Counted from the first letter of the stretch, positions 46,130-57,947 are shown. The stretch: 64,000 bases of DNA from Toxorhynchites rutilus septentrionalis (GCF_029784135.1 NC_073745.1:245051624-245115623); one strand, 5' to 3'. The notes: generated by a model not told the origin, from the sequence alone. Numbers and translations: made by a program.

Positions 46130-46705
46130 ATGCCCCTCTTCAAGGGGGGCTGTTATACAAATGAAATACAAATTTCTACATTACTCGAGAACTGATCAAG
46201 CAAATGAAACGAAATTTGGCATGCGACGGTTTTAGGGTGCAATAAATGATTATATGGTGGTTAGATACTTAGCTAGATACTTAGAGGGGGCTGCCATACA
46301 AATGAAATACAATTTCTGCATTATTCGAGAACTGATCAGCAAATGGAACCAAATTTGGCATATTGTGGTTTTGGGGTGCAATAAATGCAATAATTTCTGC
46401 ATTACTCGAGAATTAATCAAGCAAATGAAACCAAATGTAACCATGTAACGGAGAAACATGTTATTTGCAAATGGATGAAAAATTTTGCACGAGCGTTGTG
46501 TCTGGAAATAATCTGATATTATAACGTCGAGTTTTGGTAGAATTACTGAAATTTTATAGTAAAAAATAATTTTAATGGGTAGATTAGAAGATCAATCAAT
46601 GAACAGTTCTGCGATTGGACTCATGAACGTGCGCTTAGTAAAAAAACGTGAATGTGATAAAGAAAAATAAATTTTGAGCGGGACGAAGTTTGCCGGGTCA
46701 GCTGG
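46130..46705 (+). mobile_element. Helitron-like copy, 5' end not resolved
   Basis: Three diverged tandem units of the 27882 family, then GATCAATCAATGAACAGTTC and GCGGGACGAAGTTTGCCGGG, ending TCAGCTGG (46705) followed by T. It lacks the TCTATATA start. Confidence 0.6.
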
Positions 46706-47534
46706 TTAAAGAATAAAATGTAAGAAATTATTTATGTTTTCATTTTAAAAATATCAAACGATTTGAAAAAAATGAAAATATATATTTATTTTTCGTATCT
46801 TTTTAAAAATCTCAAAAACAAAGTCCTTACAATTTCCAATAAGTCACCCATACTTCGAAAGAAGGGCACTGCTATACGGAAAGAATTATCCTTAAATCAA
46901 CTTTTTCATTTTTTCTTTAAAAAAATACTGTGAATTTTTAACCTGTAAATTACCGCAATTGACATACTTTGCACTAAAAAGTGTTACGGGAAAAATATTA
47001 TCTTTTCAAATGCCATATATTCCAGAAACTATAAACGGTAGAAAGTAAATATCTTCGACAAAAGTTCATATTTTATTGTTCATATCAAAAGTTCATAAAA
47101 CAATTTTTTATAAAGTATATTACTTTATCGCTATATTGACTTTGAACAAAATTATGATCAGTTATAATGTTTTTAAAGAAATCATGAAAAAAATGTTAGA
47201 AAAACTTTTTCCCTGCAAAAGTGCCCATATTCCGATGTATGGGTGACTTGTTGAAAATTGTAGGGGCTGTTCATATATTTTTTTTGAAAATTAAAAAAAT
47301 ACATTTTTGAGAAAAATGAATTTCAATTTTTGAAATTTTTAAAATTTTTAAAAAATCTGTAAAACATTAAGAAAAATCTTTGGCCTTTTTCAAAAAGCAG
47401 TCTAGTCCATTTTTGGAGATTTCAAGTGTGCAAAGTTGCTTAAATGACCAATGTCTTCACATCCACAACATTTCATTGCTATCTGAGATGGTGCTGTTAA
47501 CTTCTAAGACGAGTTGGCATGAAATTCGTCATAC

Positions 47535-48260
47535 AGTTTTTCATAATCCAAAAGTGTGGCGTTTACCGAACACTGACGGCAAAAATGTAAAAAATGGTGT
47601 TCTATTCAGAACGTGTTCCAGGTTTATGTAACATACAAGAAAACAAAAACAGTTGCCATCCGATAGCTCATCACATCACGAGCTTACACGCCTAAATAAA
47701 TCAAACTAAACGATAAAACCACATTTATGATTAATCAAATGTTCCGATTTCACACCCAATTAGCGGTGCGAATTGGTCCCAATTATCCGCAGCAAATCCA
47801 TTAACCATTTTCTTACGGCCCTCTTCGCTTCGAGAGCCTCGGATCAGTCGGAGAAATCGGCTCTTTCCGTTGCAGTTGACTTTGTGTCTTTTGCGTTTGC
47901 TCGCCTCCGAGCATGGCACTAATTCGAGCTTCCTGAAAATGTTTCGGTTTTCGATCGCAGTTTTGCAAAATTCGGCCACTAAAAACCGAAAGTTTCAAGG
48001 CCTATCTGGCCGATCCGAGCTCTGGCAAAATGTGTGGTTTTCTTCCAGCTTCTACTAGCGGAGGTCGCATTTTTGTCACGCCAAGTAACCGCGCGTTTTA
48101 CACCGCGGTACATTTTATACGCTTAGTAAAGCAATTTTAATGGCATGTAGAATTGCTCTGGCCGTCGCACAAATGGATGCAGGTGAAATCACTCGTAAGC
48201 AAATTAGTGTACTAATCAATGTTCTTTTCGATTGAGAGCGTGAGACTTGGCTGCTCGGTG
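47535..48260. other. Upstream region of gene 8
   Basis: The 47740-48110 stretch is more GC-balanced and unique within the window. No protein recognised in any frame. May hold regulatory sequence, not demonstrable here. Confidence 0.3.
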
Positions 48261-48261
48261 G

Positions 48262-48300
48262 TATAAAAGCGGACAAGAACTCTGTGGACAGTACCAGTTC
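48262..48300 (+). promoter_or_regulatory. Core promoter of gene 8
   Basis: TATAAA at 48262-48267 and an initiator-like CCAGTT at 48294-48299, about 34 bp apart. Start codon at 48325. Confidence 0.55.
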
Positions 48301-48324
48301 TGCAGAAGCGATTATCCTAGCAAA

Positions 48325-48761
48325 ATGTTCAAAGTGAGTTGAAGATAAATTTAGCATTGCACAATAAAAAAAATCCTATTTTTTAGGTTACCATCTTCAG
48401 TTTATGCTGCCTGTTGGTCGCTGTTTCCGGCCATTATTGGGGAGGCGATGGGCATAAGGATTATCACACTTATCCCAAATATAAGTACGAATATGGAGTT
48501 AAGGACCACCATACCGGAGATCATAAAAGCCAATGGGAGCACCGTGATGGAGATGTTGTGAAGGGAGGTTATACTCTGGACGAGGCTGACGGTACCAAAC
48601 GAGTGGTTGAGTATCATTCGGACAAACATAGTGGACTGCATGCCCATGTGAAGCGAATCGGCCATGCTCACCATCCACAGGTTTATGGCCATCATCACGA
48701 TCATCACGGCTATGGCCATGGTTCGGGATACAGCTACAGTCATCTGGATCAACATCATTGA
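48325..48761 (+). CDS. RR-2 cuticular protein (CPR family), gene 8
   Basis: Exon 1 48325-48333 (Met-Phe-Lys, donor AAA|GTGAGT), intron 48334-48386 (53 bp, the shortest here), exon 2 48387-48761; 127 residues. The signal peptide contains two Cys (FSLCCLLVAVSG) and ends near residue 18. The RR-2 domain is at about 33-92: [55 protein letters not shown]. Note Tyr for Phe in YKYEY, HSD for TSD and GLHAH for GFQAH. The tail is His/Gly-rich (YGHHHDHHGYGHG). AATAAA at 48791-48796. Confidence 0.92.
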
Positions 48762-48799
48762 CCCACATTTCAATGAGATCATTATTTGAAAATAAATTA

Positions 48800-49220
48800 T
48801 TTACACTTTTTTGAGTCTGGAATGATTAAATGGTAAAAATTTTCGAAAACAATTGCCGATATTTTTTGATAATAGCTGATTCAATTTAAATTCTAGGTCG
48901 TCTGCAATATATCGCAATATATTTTACTGGCCTAACAGTCTAAAATGTCCGTATGGCAGATTTTTTCCAAGAAAAATTTCCTTACACAATTCATAATAAC
49001 AGGCAATAATCATACGCGTATCGCATACTGGAAGTCGTGGATCTATTATGGGACTGTGGCACATTTGATTGCCTGTTGCCAAACAGTTGTATCCTTTTAG
49101 CAATCGAAGATACGAGTTTCTCTGTTTCGATATGTGTGACTGTTTCCAGTAGGTCATCCAATAAATTTGGACATAGCTTTCACATTATCTCTCCTCACGA
49201 CCTTACAGATGTATTGAATG
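48800..49220. other. Intergenic DNA, nothing recognised
   Basis: No coding or repeat identity. Confidence 0.4.
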
Positions 49221-49224
49221 AATT

Positions 49225-49377
49225 CTTTGAATGATTTCTGTATTGATAAAACATGCTAAAATATATTTTTTCGCGGTTGCACTTGATTTTTCGTCCTTCA
49301 TTGCGCTATCCGCGATTTTTGTTATTCGAGGTGACGTAGCGTAGACTATTCCGCGGATAATCGGGGTTCTATTGTAA
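49225..49377. mobile_element. Possible pogo/Tigger-type terminus
   Basis: The sequence ends CCGCGGATAATCGGGGTTCT followed by ATTGTA (about 49352-49377), with CGCGGTTGCACTTGATTT upstream. GAACCCCGATTATCCGCGG at a TA is a typical Tigger-like end. Only one end is seen. Confidence 0.4.
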
Positions 49378-49449
49378 GTAAATACTCACCTACACGATGC
49401 ACTATCTCATCTCACAAAACGAATTGACAGTCGAGAGTACAACGAAGTA

Positions 49450-49775
49450 CCGTCGATGGGGGTGAAAATGGGTCAAAAAAGGCAGTTTTCGAACTTTTTG
49501 TTGAATAACTATCGTAAATTAGAGTAAAACACAATTCTGATTACGTAGAAATGTTCTCTAATGATGAACACTCGTAAGTGTTCAAGGAATTGTTGAATAA
49601 TATTATTTTTTCACTGAACTACGATTGAATGAAAGTTGACCCTATCTTACCCCTTAGAAGGGGTGACAATGGGTCAAAGTAGTGAATATTATATTCTATT
49701 AAGAATTGTGGTTAGAAATCAATTTCTCAATAATTTCAATAATTTCAATTTAACAACATGTAAGTGTCTTGAATG
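49450..49775. repeat. Repeat with GATGGGGGTGAAAATGGG / inverted words
   Basis: GATGGGGGTGAAAATGGGTC at about 49455 and TTGACCCTATCTTACCCC plus GGGGTGACAATGGGTCAAAG at about 49636-49680 suggest a short TIR-type element. Boundaries unclear. Confidence 0.35.
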
Positions 49776-50170
49776 ATTACCAAATTTGGCATGCGGAGGT
49801 TTTAGAGAGCACAAAACGTTTCTTTGGTGAATCGACACTCCTCCCCCCTCTCTTAGGGTCTACCATACAAATGAAACTCAAATTTCTGCATAACTCGAGA
49901 ACTAATCAAGCAAATGGAACCAAATTTAGCTTGTGGAGGTTTTAGGGTGCAATAAATGTTTCTATGGTGGTTTAACACTCCTTCCCACCCCTAAGGGGGC
50001 TGCATAACTCGAGAATCAATCAAGCAAACGGAACCAAACTTTGCATATGGATGTTTTAGAGTGCTCCCGTTCACTCCTATATCTTCTTCTATCTATATAA
50101 ATAAAAATGGATCGTCGAATTTGCTGATAACCACTCGGTCACGGAAGCACTTACGAATATCCTCTCTAGT
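49776..50170 (+). mobile_element. Helitron-like fragment
   Basis: About three tandem units (GGAGGTTTTAGGGTGCAATA, C-rich boxes), then a fresh 5' end TCTATATAAATAAAAATGG at about 50090. The remainder of that second copy is lost. Confidence 0.55.
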
Positions 50171-50513
50171 GCATTGAAATACACACGGTCTCAACCGATA
50201 GCTTTACATACACAATAAAACGGACAGTCGCACTTGATAGGACAGAGAGGATAATGTGAACAATCGCGACGACTAAACTAATTAGGGGAGATGGGGGTAA
50301 GACGAACATGTTAAAGAAAACTTCAATTGTATCTTTGGAAACTCATGTTTTCAAAATGTTAAAAGCAGTTTCTTACAGCTCACTCAATATACTGGTTTTC
50401 GAAACAACTAGCCAAATGTTTTATAAAAATGTGTTTTTGCATGTTTTTACTGAAAATAAAGTAAGCTGAAAATCAGTGCGGGTACTTTCCATCATGCATT
50501 GGATGTGTGTGAA

Positions 50514-51987
50514 GTCACAGGAGGGTTGTGTCCGAGACACGACCGCATAGTTGACGTAGGATTCCGTTAGGCTATCTGTTGATTTTGGATATGCTCGAAG
50601 AATTACATCGTTAAACTCTTTGATAATGGTTTGGACGCCCTGAAAACGGCCGTTTTGTTTGGTTGTTGTGTATTGTTTGTTCACTCCACCGAGTTATGAT
50701 GACAGTAGGATGGTAAACAGTCGCTGGATGGTGCGTTTCAGATGAAAGATACTGAAGTGGAACGAGATATGATGAAAACCGCCCTCTGTGATCCTAGACG
50801 AGATGCCTCCTGTGATATGTATGGATGAAAAAAAGAAAAAAAAACTCACCAATGTAATATAAGATAATTAATAATCAGATCATCGGTAAAAACATGTTAT
50901 TTCAATATAGAGAAAACATTTTTGATCGGAGCCGATCTGGCGTAATAACATGGTAACATCCATGCCTCTCACGCTAAAGGTCACGAGTTCAATTCTCACT
51001 CCCGACATTCTTCCAAAAATGGAAGTAAAAGTGACGAACCAGCCAAATGAGTCACTATAATACAGATAAAAAAAAAACATTTTTGAATCTTTTACAATTT
51101 TTACTTTCTGAATGTTTATTCAACCCAATGCGAATTTTAATTGGACTAACAACATTTGATACTATATGTAGAGCTCATTTGCTCAATCACTTCTTCTAGT
51201 ATTTCTTCACTTTTCCAAATTTTCTCGCCGTATAAACTTTCCTTGGGTGAAAATGAAGAGAATAAATAGACAGCTTAAACCAAACGACCCGTTCTCGAGC
51301 GGGAACACACCTTGGTTTTTATTTATGAAAATTGAAATAAATCGTTTCATAGTTATTTTTAACACAAATGATACCATATACAATTTTACACTTACACTTG
51401 CGCTAATTTTTTCACAATAAACGATCGTTCATTGATATGAAATTTCACGAAGCAACCAACATTAGAGTTCCAAATTTAAATTTTATTTGCTAGAATTAAT
51501 TGTATCACTCACCTTACTTGCAATATAAAAATGCCCCCGACTTGCATATTTTTGCAATGCCGATTTCCCCCAGGCAGCTTGGTTTCGATGTTTCTGTTAG
51601 GGAACACATTTCGGTAGGAACAAAAGTTTCCCCTAATTTCATGTATTTGAATGCCGATTTCCTTCAGGCAGCTTGGTTTTGATGTCTCTGTTAGGGAGTC
51701 GCCGCATGTGTAGTAAATTCGACCAATCAGAAGTGGGTATTTCCGTTACGATAGGGGTTGAGATTTTCCAATTGTTCGATAGTTAGTTTCATGACGTATA
51801 TTATTTTCTTTAATGTAAAAAAATGTTATGAAGTACCGAAATCGATTGATGCAAAAAATTCATCAATCCATCATGAAATGACTGAGCAGTAAGCGTTTGA
51901 AATTGGACAATTTTCACGATGTTTTCGATTTTCGATTTTCAATTTGTACCCCAATATGTTCCCGAAAGACGTAATCCTACGTCAAAA
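50514..51987 (-). repeat. Repeat Y (copy 3), with nested SINE
   Basis: Reverse orientation of 44486-45819: it begins GTCACAGGAGGGTTGTGTCC and ends GACGTAATCCTACGTCAAAA. Removing the SINE and one target copy gives about 1.31 kb, matching copy 2. Confidence 0.75.
50926..51073 (+). mobile_element. tRNA-derived SINE, copy 2
   Basis: 148 bp with GATCTGGCGTAATAAC (A-box region), GAGTTCAATTCTCACTCCCG (B-box region, about 50985-51004), a shared 3' body (AAAAGTGACGAACCAGCC) and an A-rich tail. It is flanked by the 13-mer AAAACATTTTTGA at 50913-50925 and 51074-51086. Repeat Y2 shows the unoccupied site. About 83% similar by eye to the copy at 36274-36430. Confidence 0.88.
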
Positions 51988-52340
51988 TGAAAAAAGGATA
52001 TTCATTTTGGACACTCACGTCGTAAATCTGACAAAACTGTTGAAGTATGTTGAATTACGGGGTATGACCGCATTGAACGTATTTGTAAACGAGAAGCTAT
52101 TATAAGGAATTACTTTGAGGAATTGAAAAATCTCAGTTTCTACGATATCACATTATAATGCAAGAGTAATTTTAGGCTTATCCTTTCATCTAAATGAATT
52201 ATACATACGGCACTGTAGTTTTTGTGACTATTGTTACTCAAAATATTAATCGATTTTGTATCTTAGAACAAGACTTATCAATACATTCCTTAGGGAACAC
52301 TTCCGCAATTTCCCTCACTATTCTTCACAGTTGAACATAT
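51988..52340. other. 3' flank of gene 9, nothing recognised
   Basis: AT-rich. No AATAAA on the minus strand within about 100 bp of the gene 9 stop. Confidence 0.4.
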
Positions 52341-52349
52341 CTACTTCTC

Positions 52350-52873
52350 CTAATGGCTGTAATATTCCGGTTGATGATGATAATGTTGATAGTGATGATG
52401 ATGGTTGCTATCATCCGCAACCAATGGCGCACTGTGGTGTTCAGCTTTCTGATGAGCATGTTCAACCTTCTTCACAACAGCGTTAAACCCGTGATGAGGA
52501 TCAGCGGTATACTCGACAACACGCTCCGAACCATCAGCATCGTGCAGCGAATACTGTCCCTTCACGACATCTCCATCACGATGTTCCCAGTGAGTCTTGT
52601 GGTCTCCCGTATGGTCATCCTTGACTCCATATTCGAATTTATACTTTGGATGGGAGAAATAATCCTCGTGGTGGCTTTTGTGGGCATCATCTCCGTGCTC
52701 AGATTCCTGATGATGCTCTGCAGCCGCATGTTTCGTTTGCTCCTGGTGAAGGTATGCCTGGGAGGCGGCTATCGCCACGACAAATACGATGCAACCGAAC
52801 TAAAAGAAGAACATTACGTAATGTTTACATAAATGGTCATTTTACGCCAGTACAAAGTACTAACCTTAAACAT
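52350..52873 (-). CDS. RR-2 cuticular protein (CPR family), gene 9, His-rich
   Basis: Exon 1 52865-52873 (Met-Phe-Lys), intron 52800-52864 (65 bp), exon 2 52350-52799; 152 residues. An in-frame ATG two codons upstream (52877-52879) could give MNMFK; the MFK start is preferred by analogy with the others. The signal peptide ends near residue 18 (AIAASQA). A His/Glu-rich linker ([20 protein letters not shown]) precedes the RR-2 domain at about 54-113: [64 protein letters not shown]. The tail is His/Tyr-rich ([17 protein letters not shown]). TADPxHGFNAVV is closer to the general RR-2 consensus than the TSDKxxGFQAHV of genes 1-7. Confidence 0.92.
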
Positions 52874-52908
52874 ATTCATTGGCTTCTCACAACCAAACTG
52901 CAGCAATC

Positions 52909-52944
52909 GAATGACGTCCATTTCGGCGAAACTACTCTTATATA
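52909..52944 (-). promoter_or_regulatory. Core promoter of gene 9
   Basis: On the minus strand, TATATAAG (52937-52944) and initiator TCATTC (52909-52914) lie about 32 bp apart. Confidence 0.6.
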
Positions 52945-52949
52945 GGTTG

Positions 52950-55113
52950 AGTTTAGGTCCACAACTCAATTAGTGACGACTAATGCACTCAAACACCACC
53001 GGTCAATTTGTCAAACCGGGGAACGATTGCAAAAGCTTTGCGTTCCTAAGAAAAGCTTAGCTTGAAAACAAAAATTCACTTCGTTACCTTTTTTTCGGTG
53101 CCATTATGAACGCTTGAGTGAGCTCTCGTTTTGCTACGCATCGAGTTCAGTGTGTAAATTCGGCGGTGAATCGTTTGAAAGCTTTAAATCTTTGTTGTTA
53201 AACGCCCACATTTTTGTTGGAACGTTATATACGTTATTACATATAATTTACTTCGTCTCCATTTTCACGCAAACCAGCTGCAAAGATACAGTTCTAGGGA
53301 GGTGATCAATACATGCAATTTTGTATGAATCTTTCATCTCAACAAGAAAAAAAATTATTGAGGATGTTGACGGAATGTGATCTTATTCCTAGGGGAAACT
53401 AAATCCCATGAATATTTGTTTTTATATTCAATAATCCCAGGGCATTAGCAATTAGAACACACATAACTGAAGTTAACTAACAAGTCGGTCGAATGCACGA
53501 AACGGCCTGTAAAGAAATGTTAGTGTTCTAAAATTAGAAGACATGTTCACAACCAGCGACGAACTTAATTCAAATTTGGCTCAATTTTAAATTAGGTAGA
53601 TAAATTCCCGCCAGAAATACAAGTATCTTAAATATGTCTGCACACCACTTGATATAAGTCATGAATGAAATTCTATAAAATATCCAACGGAGGTAATTAG
53701 GAACCTAGAGTGCTGAAAATCGTGATGGAATCCGAATGGAACATGTTGAGTATGGTCAGAAATCGAGAGACAGCCATTAACCGAGCCTCCAAATCGTGAG
53801 CTGTGCGCGACAATTGCATATATAGCGTTACAGTGTACCTTCGTTTTTCGCGGTCTCTGAGTCTTCTTCTGAAGGTGCGTCGTTGATAAAAGTATATATC
53901 ATCAGAAATTCAACGAATATAATGCATGTTTTGGTTTTCACGAATTAAGACGAATACTGCGCTCATATGTTCATTTCAAACGCCAATCACAAGCATAAAT
54001 AGAGGGAGAACTGTATATAAGGAAAATAAATGTAATGGAGAAATGAAAGATCAGTGTTATGCGACATTCCGAAATTGGGTCACTGTGTCCGTTGCAAGCA
54101 TGAAACGAACCAAATTTTGGAATGCGAAACGGCTTCAGGTCCATGCTCAACGATCCGAGTAATTTTGGAGCTGTTTGCGGAAATGTGTCATAGTAAAAAT
54201 ACGTGAATGGGTTCAATTTAGCAAGAGAATGTAATCGATTAATTATTTGGCATTAATTTCAATACTAGCGCGGATTTTTTTTCTTCACTTTCCGTGCTTC
54301 AGTAATCACTTGTGATCGTTCGTGACATGATCTTAGATGTTCATGATAACATATCGACCAGAATGCTCTTAACTATTATTATTCTGAACTCGTAAAACAT
54401 TGTTACAAGAGGATTGAATGAATAAAATATATACACAAAAATATCAGAGTGTTATTGAAACCATGGTTTTTGAGTTACATATATCATATTGAATATATCA
54501 TATTCAAAATAAGTGGTTGGTCGAATGGGCAAACACAAACATGACATATTAGGATTGTATATTACAATTGTATGAACAGGGGCACCGAAATCGAAAGCGA
54601 AGATTCTCAGTAGATGAGCAAGAATTGAATGTCCCGAAATCAAAAACATCTGAAACTATAACCCGAACATGTTCAGAGATAATCAAATCGATTAGTTAGA
54701 AGTCTTCTGCCAAAATGTCATGTAAATGATGTTTCATTAAGTGTGCCAAATCAGAAAACAGGTCACGTTTTTATGAAATAAAGTTAACGGTAATAACTAA
54801 TGGCTGCGAACGGATTCTGACGATTAGCATACCGATCGAATCGGAAATTCTCTAACAATTGTTTGATATGCTATACATTATAATCCTCTTGTCTGTAAAT
54901 GGTTTAAATTTATTGAAAATTCGAAGCATTTCCATTTTCCCGTGGTGTCAATAACGAGCAACTTAGGCCCCGATGACATTGCATCGGCATACGCACGAAA
55001 ATTTGGTTACACGATCACTGACAAAAAGAAACAAACTATTTAGTTCGCTCTAAGCAGACGATTTCGATCGAAGCGAGAGGAAGCAATGTAACCACGCCAA
55101 TTCAATTTCATGT
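52950..55113. other. Intergenic DNA, mostly unrecognised
   Basis: A 2.2-kb stretch upstream of gene 9. At 54710-54870 it repeats, inverted, part of 20920-21050. The rest (for example 53700-54250) has short open frames without recognisable domains. No repeat termini were defined. Confidence 0.35.
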
Positions 55114-55115
55114 AC

Positions 55116-56708
55116 AGTGCGAGAAATTCCTATAAGCGCACATGTATATTTTGGCTGTAAGATTAACTAGATATATATTTCCAAAATATTTTCATGGGAT
55201 TTAAATGACCTTCGAACATCAAGTTTATCTTGCCAAGAAAAGTCCCAATCCTATTCTCAACAGTTATTCAGAATGAGAAAAACGTGTTTTCAAGGTAGAA
55301 ATTCTTATAAGCGCACATCAGACTTTATTCTCAAAGAACGATTTATACATGAAAATGACAGCATTCAATATTTGGTTGGTTTAACATTTTTCAGAATAGT
55401 TTCATAGACACGGTTTGGCATTGACTCAATCAGATTATCCAACATTTCATGTGGAATTTTATTTCACTCGTCCCTTACACATCTCTCCAACTCACGAACT
55501 GTTGCAAATTGCCGTCCACCACTGTAGACTCGCCTTGCCAGGATTCCCCAGAGATTCTCGATGGGATTGAGATCCGGGCTACGAGCTGGCCAGTCCATAA
55601 CCTGAATGTTTCTTTCGGAAAACCATGACAATGATTTATTGCTTACGTGAATGGCAGCATTATCCTGCTGGAAGATGAAGTTGTCGTCCATAATTTTTTT
55701 TGTAGTTGGCACCAAAACACTGTCCAGTAGCTCTACATAGTTGTCGGAGTTCATCCTTGTCGAAATAGTGGCGATAGGAGTCTTCCCTTTTCTTGAAAAC
55801 GCAGCCCACACCATGAGACTTCCACCACCAAAATTCCTGCTCAACTTCAGTTCGGGATTTTTTCGTAGATCATGCCAATAATACGCGCAGCAGTCGGGAC
55901 CATCAAGATTGAACTTTTTCTCGTCGGAAAAGATCACTTCATCACACTCTGCCTTCCAATCCATGTGCTGTTTAGCGAAATCCAATCTTGCTTTAATGTG
56001 CCTTGGGGTGAGGTTTGGTTTCTTTGCTTTGGTTTCTTTCTTCGTGTAAACCAGATGTCCAGATCCTCGCAAAATTTGGGAAACACGTCGTTTGGATATG
56101 GGAAGGTCCAGTTCTTGCTTTATTTCCGAAGCATTAAATTTTCCAGTCTCCCCAAGCTGAATGATGCGGTTCCGGTCGCGGTTTGAAATTTTGCAGCTAC
56201 CTTTGTTCTTTCTTCTGATGCCATATTTTGGGCCCTTCTTGAAAAAATTCCGGACCACTGTTTCTCCTCTATCGATCCTCTTTGCTATCTCCCGGTTGCT
56301 TAAACCAATATCCTTCAATTCGGTTATTAATCTCCGCTCAGTTTCGTCCAAGAACTTTCCTTTCGGCATCGTGCTTCATATTCAATTGCGCTACTTCACT
56401 GCTTAGCTGATTGTGGTTAACTCATTCTCACGTTACAACCTTACCAGGATGTGTTGAAAAATGGCCAAGATGTTTACATATTGGTGGGAAAATATTTAAA
56501 ATCCCAGTTGCGCTAATGAGAATTTCGCACCATAATTTTAAAAATGTTTTAGTAAAAAAATATGTTTGCACCAATGATGACTTAAACAACAAAGTTAGTA
56601 CACATTTAGTCATTAGGAAATCACTACGTAAAAAAGGAATGGTTTTATCTACTATATATCTAGAATTTTCAGAAAACCCAGGTGCGCTTATAGGATTTTC
56701 CCCCACTG
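55116..56708 (-). mobile_element. Tc1 element with IR/DR ends (1593 bp)
   Basis: Outer ends CAGTGCGAGAAATTCCTATA (55116) and the inverse TAGGATTTTCCCCCACTG (to 56708) are flanked by TA (55114-55115, 56709-56710). A second copy of the AAATTCTTATAAGCGCACAT word lies inside each end, at about 55296-55318 (left) and about 56507-56530 (right, TTGCGCTAATGAGAATTTC). This gives the inverted-repeat/direct-repeat architecture known in several Tc1 families. One transposase gene is on the minus strand. Confidence 0.9.
55464..56369 (-). pseudogene. Tc1 transposase (DD34E), near-intact, one C-terminal stop
   Basis: The 301-codon frame from ATG 56367-56369 carries paired helix-turn-helix regions at about 1-110 (ETERRLITELKDIGLSNREI; RDRNRIIQLGETG). 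The catalytic domain has FSDEKKFNLDGPD (D1), FQQDNAAIH (D2) and SPDLNPIENLW (E). Exactly 34 residues lie between the second Asp and the Glu, as in Tc1. It stops at TGA (55464-55466), but the frame continues past it with NKIPHEMLDNLIESMPNR to PTKY and a natural stop. The TGA sits where Tc1 proteins normally have Trp (DEW-NKI). This single change removes about 33 residues; no other lesion was seen. Confidence 0.88.
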
Positions 56709-56710
56709 TA

Positions 56711-57026
56711 GTTATTTACTTCTCACGACTGCAAGCATTTCGGGCAGCCACATTTTCGTAAGAAGCTGCAAGCAGTGTCACCGCGGCCTTATGCAGTCGC
56801 GAGACTAGAAATAACGAAGGAGAAAACGCAAAGAGAATATTTGCGACGTAAATTCCATCCTGGCACAGTAATTAGGAGAACGGTACAAAACGCACCGGTG
56901 AGGTAAAATGGCCCAAGCCATTAATTGTTAAAAATCTTTGGACTAGTCATGTAAAATGATATATTACTTTTTTTTAGTTCGCAGTAATATTTTTCGCATA
57001 TCCATAGTATACAAACATGCTCATCA
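56711..57026. other. Intergenic DNA, nothing recognised
   Basis: Short stretch between the Tc1 element and a foldback repeat. No features. Confidence 0.4.
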
Positions 57027-57947
57027 CAATGCACAATGGTCCAGGAGATGCATTTAAGAGGAAAGTAGCATTTAGAGCTCGACAGTAATTCTCTAGACAA
57101 AAACTGTCTTCGGCAAAATTGTTACAAACGATAGAGCGCTCATTTATATGTTATCAAAAATAGAGTGACCAAAATTGTCGATGAAATAAAAAATCTTTCT
57201 TATCTTTATAGATAGAAGTAAACATAGTTCGACAATGTTGAAGCCCCAGTTATTTTAAACAACTTTGTGGAACAAAACTTTTTTCTATCTCTTAATATAA
57301 TCGATTTAGCGCTTTTTTCTAATTTGCATTAGGGAGACGATGAAAAAACGGTTTTTTTTCATAAACTTTTATATTTCATGTAGAATGAAATATGCTCTTT
57401 CAAATTCCGCCAATAAACTCCATTTATGTTTGCCCCAGAAAGAATGACAATCAAATGATGAGAGCGTATTTTTTGGGAAGAAATATCAAGAACTTTGAGT
57501 GAAGTTGAGATATTGACAAGTTTTGCATCGCAAAATGTTTGTTTTAGTAAGTTCTCAAAATCTTTCGAAGACAGTTTGTATGTAGAATTTGAAATATAAA
57601 AGTTAGAGTATAAAAACAGTTTTTTTCATGGCGACCCTAACGCAACTTAGAAAATAGGCGCTATATTGATTATTTCAAGAGATAAAAAAAAACTTTGTTC
57701 TACAAAGATGTCTCAAACAAATGGGATTACAACATTGTCGAACTATGTTTACCTCTATCTATAAAGATAAGAAAGTTGGATTTTATATTTTATCTACAAT
57801 GTTGGTCACCCTATTTTTGATAACATAAAAATGAGCGCTCTATCATATGTAACAACTTTGAAGAAGACAGTTTTTGTCTAGAGAATAACAGTCGAGGTCT
57901 AAATGCTAATTTCCACTTAAATGCACCTCCTGGACCAGTGTGCAATG
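57027..57947. repeat. Foldback/MITE-like element with ~350-bp inverted arms
   Basis: The left arm (about 57030-57385) and right arm (about 57590-57947) are complementary over roughly 350 bp, sharing GGTCCAGGAG, CTCTAGACAAAAACTGTCTT, GAGCGCTCAT and CGACAATGTTG. The central part is unique. No ORF. The target duplication was not determined because the termini are imperfect (AATGCACAATGG versus ATTGCACACTGG). Confidence 0.75.

Larger units (their letters stand above)
42921..47534. repeat. Foldback repeat W (copy 2), split by a 3.1-kb TE stack
   Basis: The left part (42921-43582) and right part (46707-47534) are inverted relative to each other at their ends, as in copy 1. Landmarks are GTGTAAAGACATTGGTCATT on the left and AATGACCAATGTCTTCACAT on the right. 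Between them lie repeat X3, repeat Y2 and a Helitron-like copy. Confidence 0.6.
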
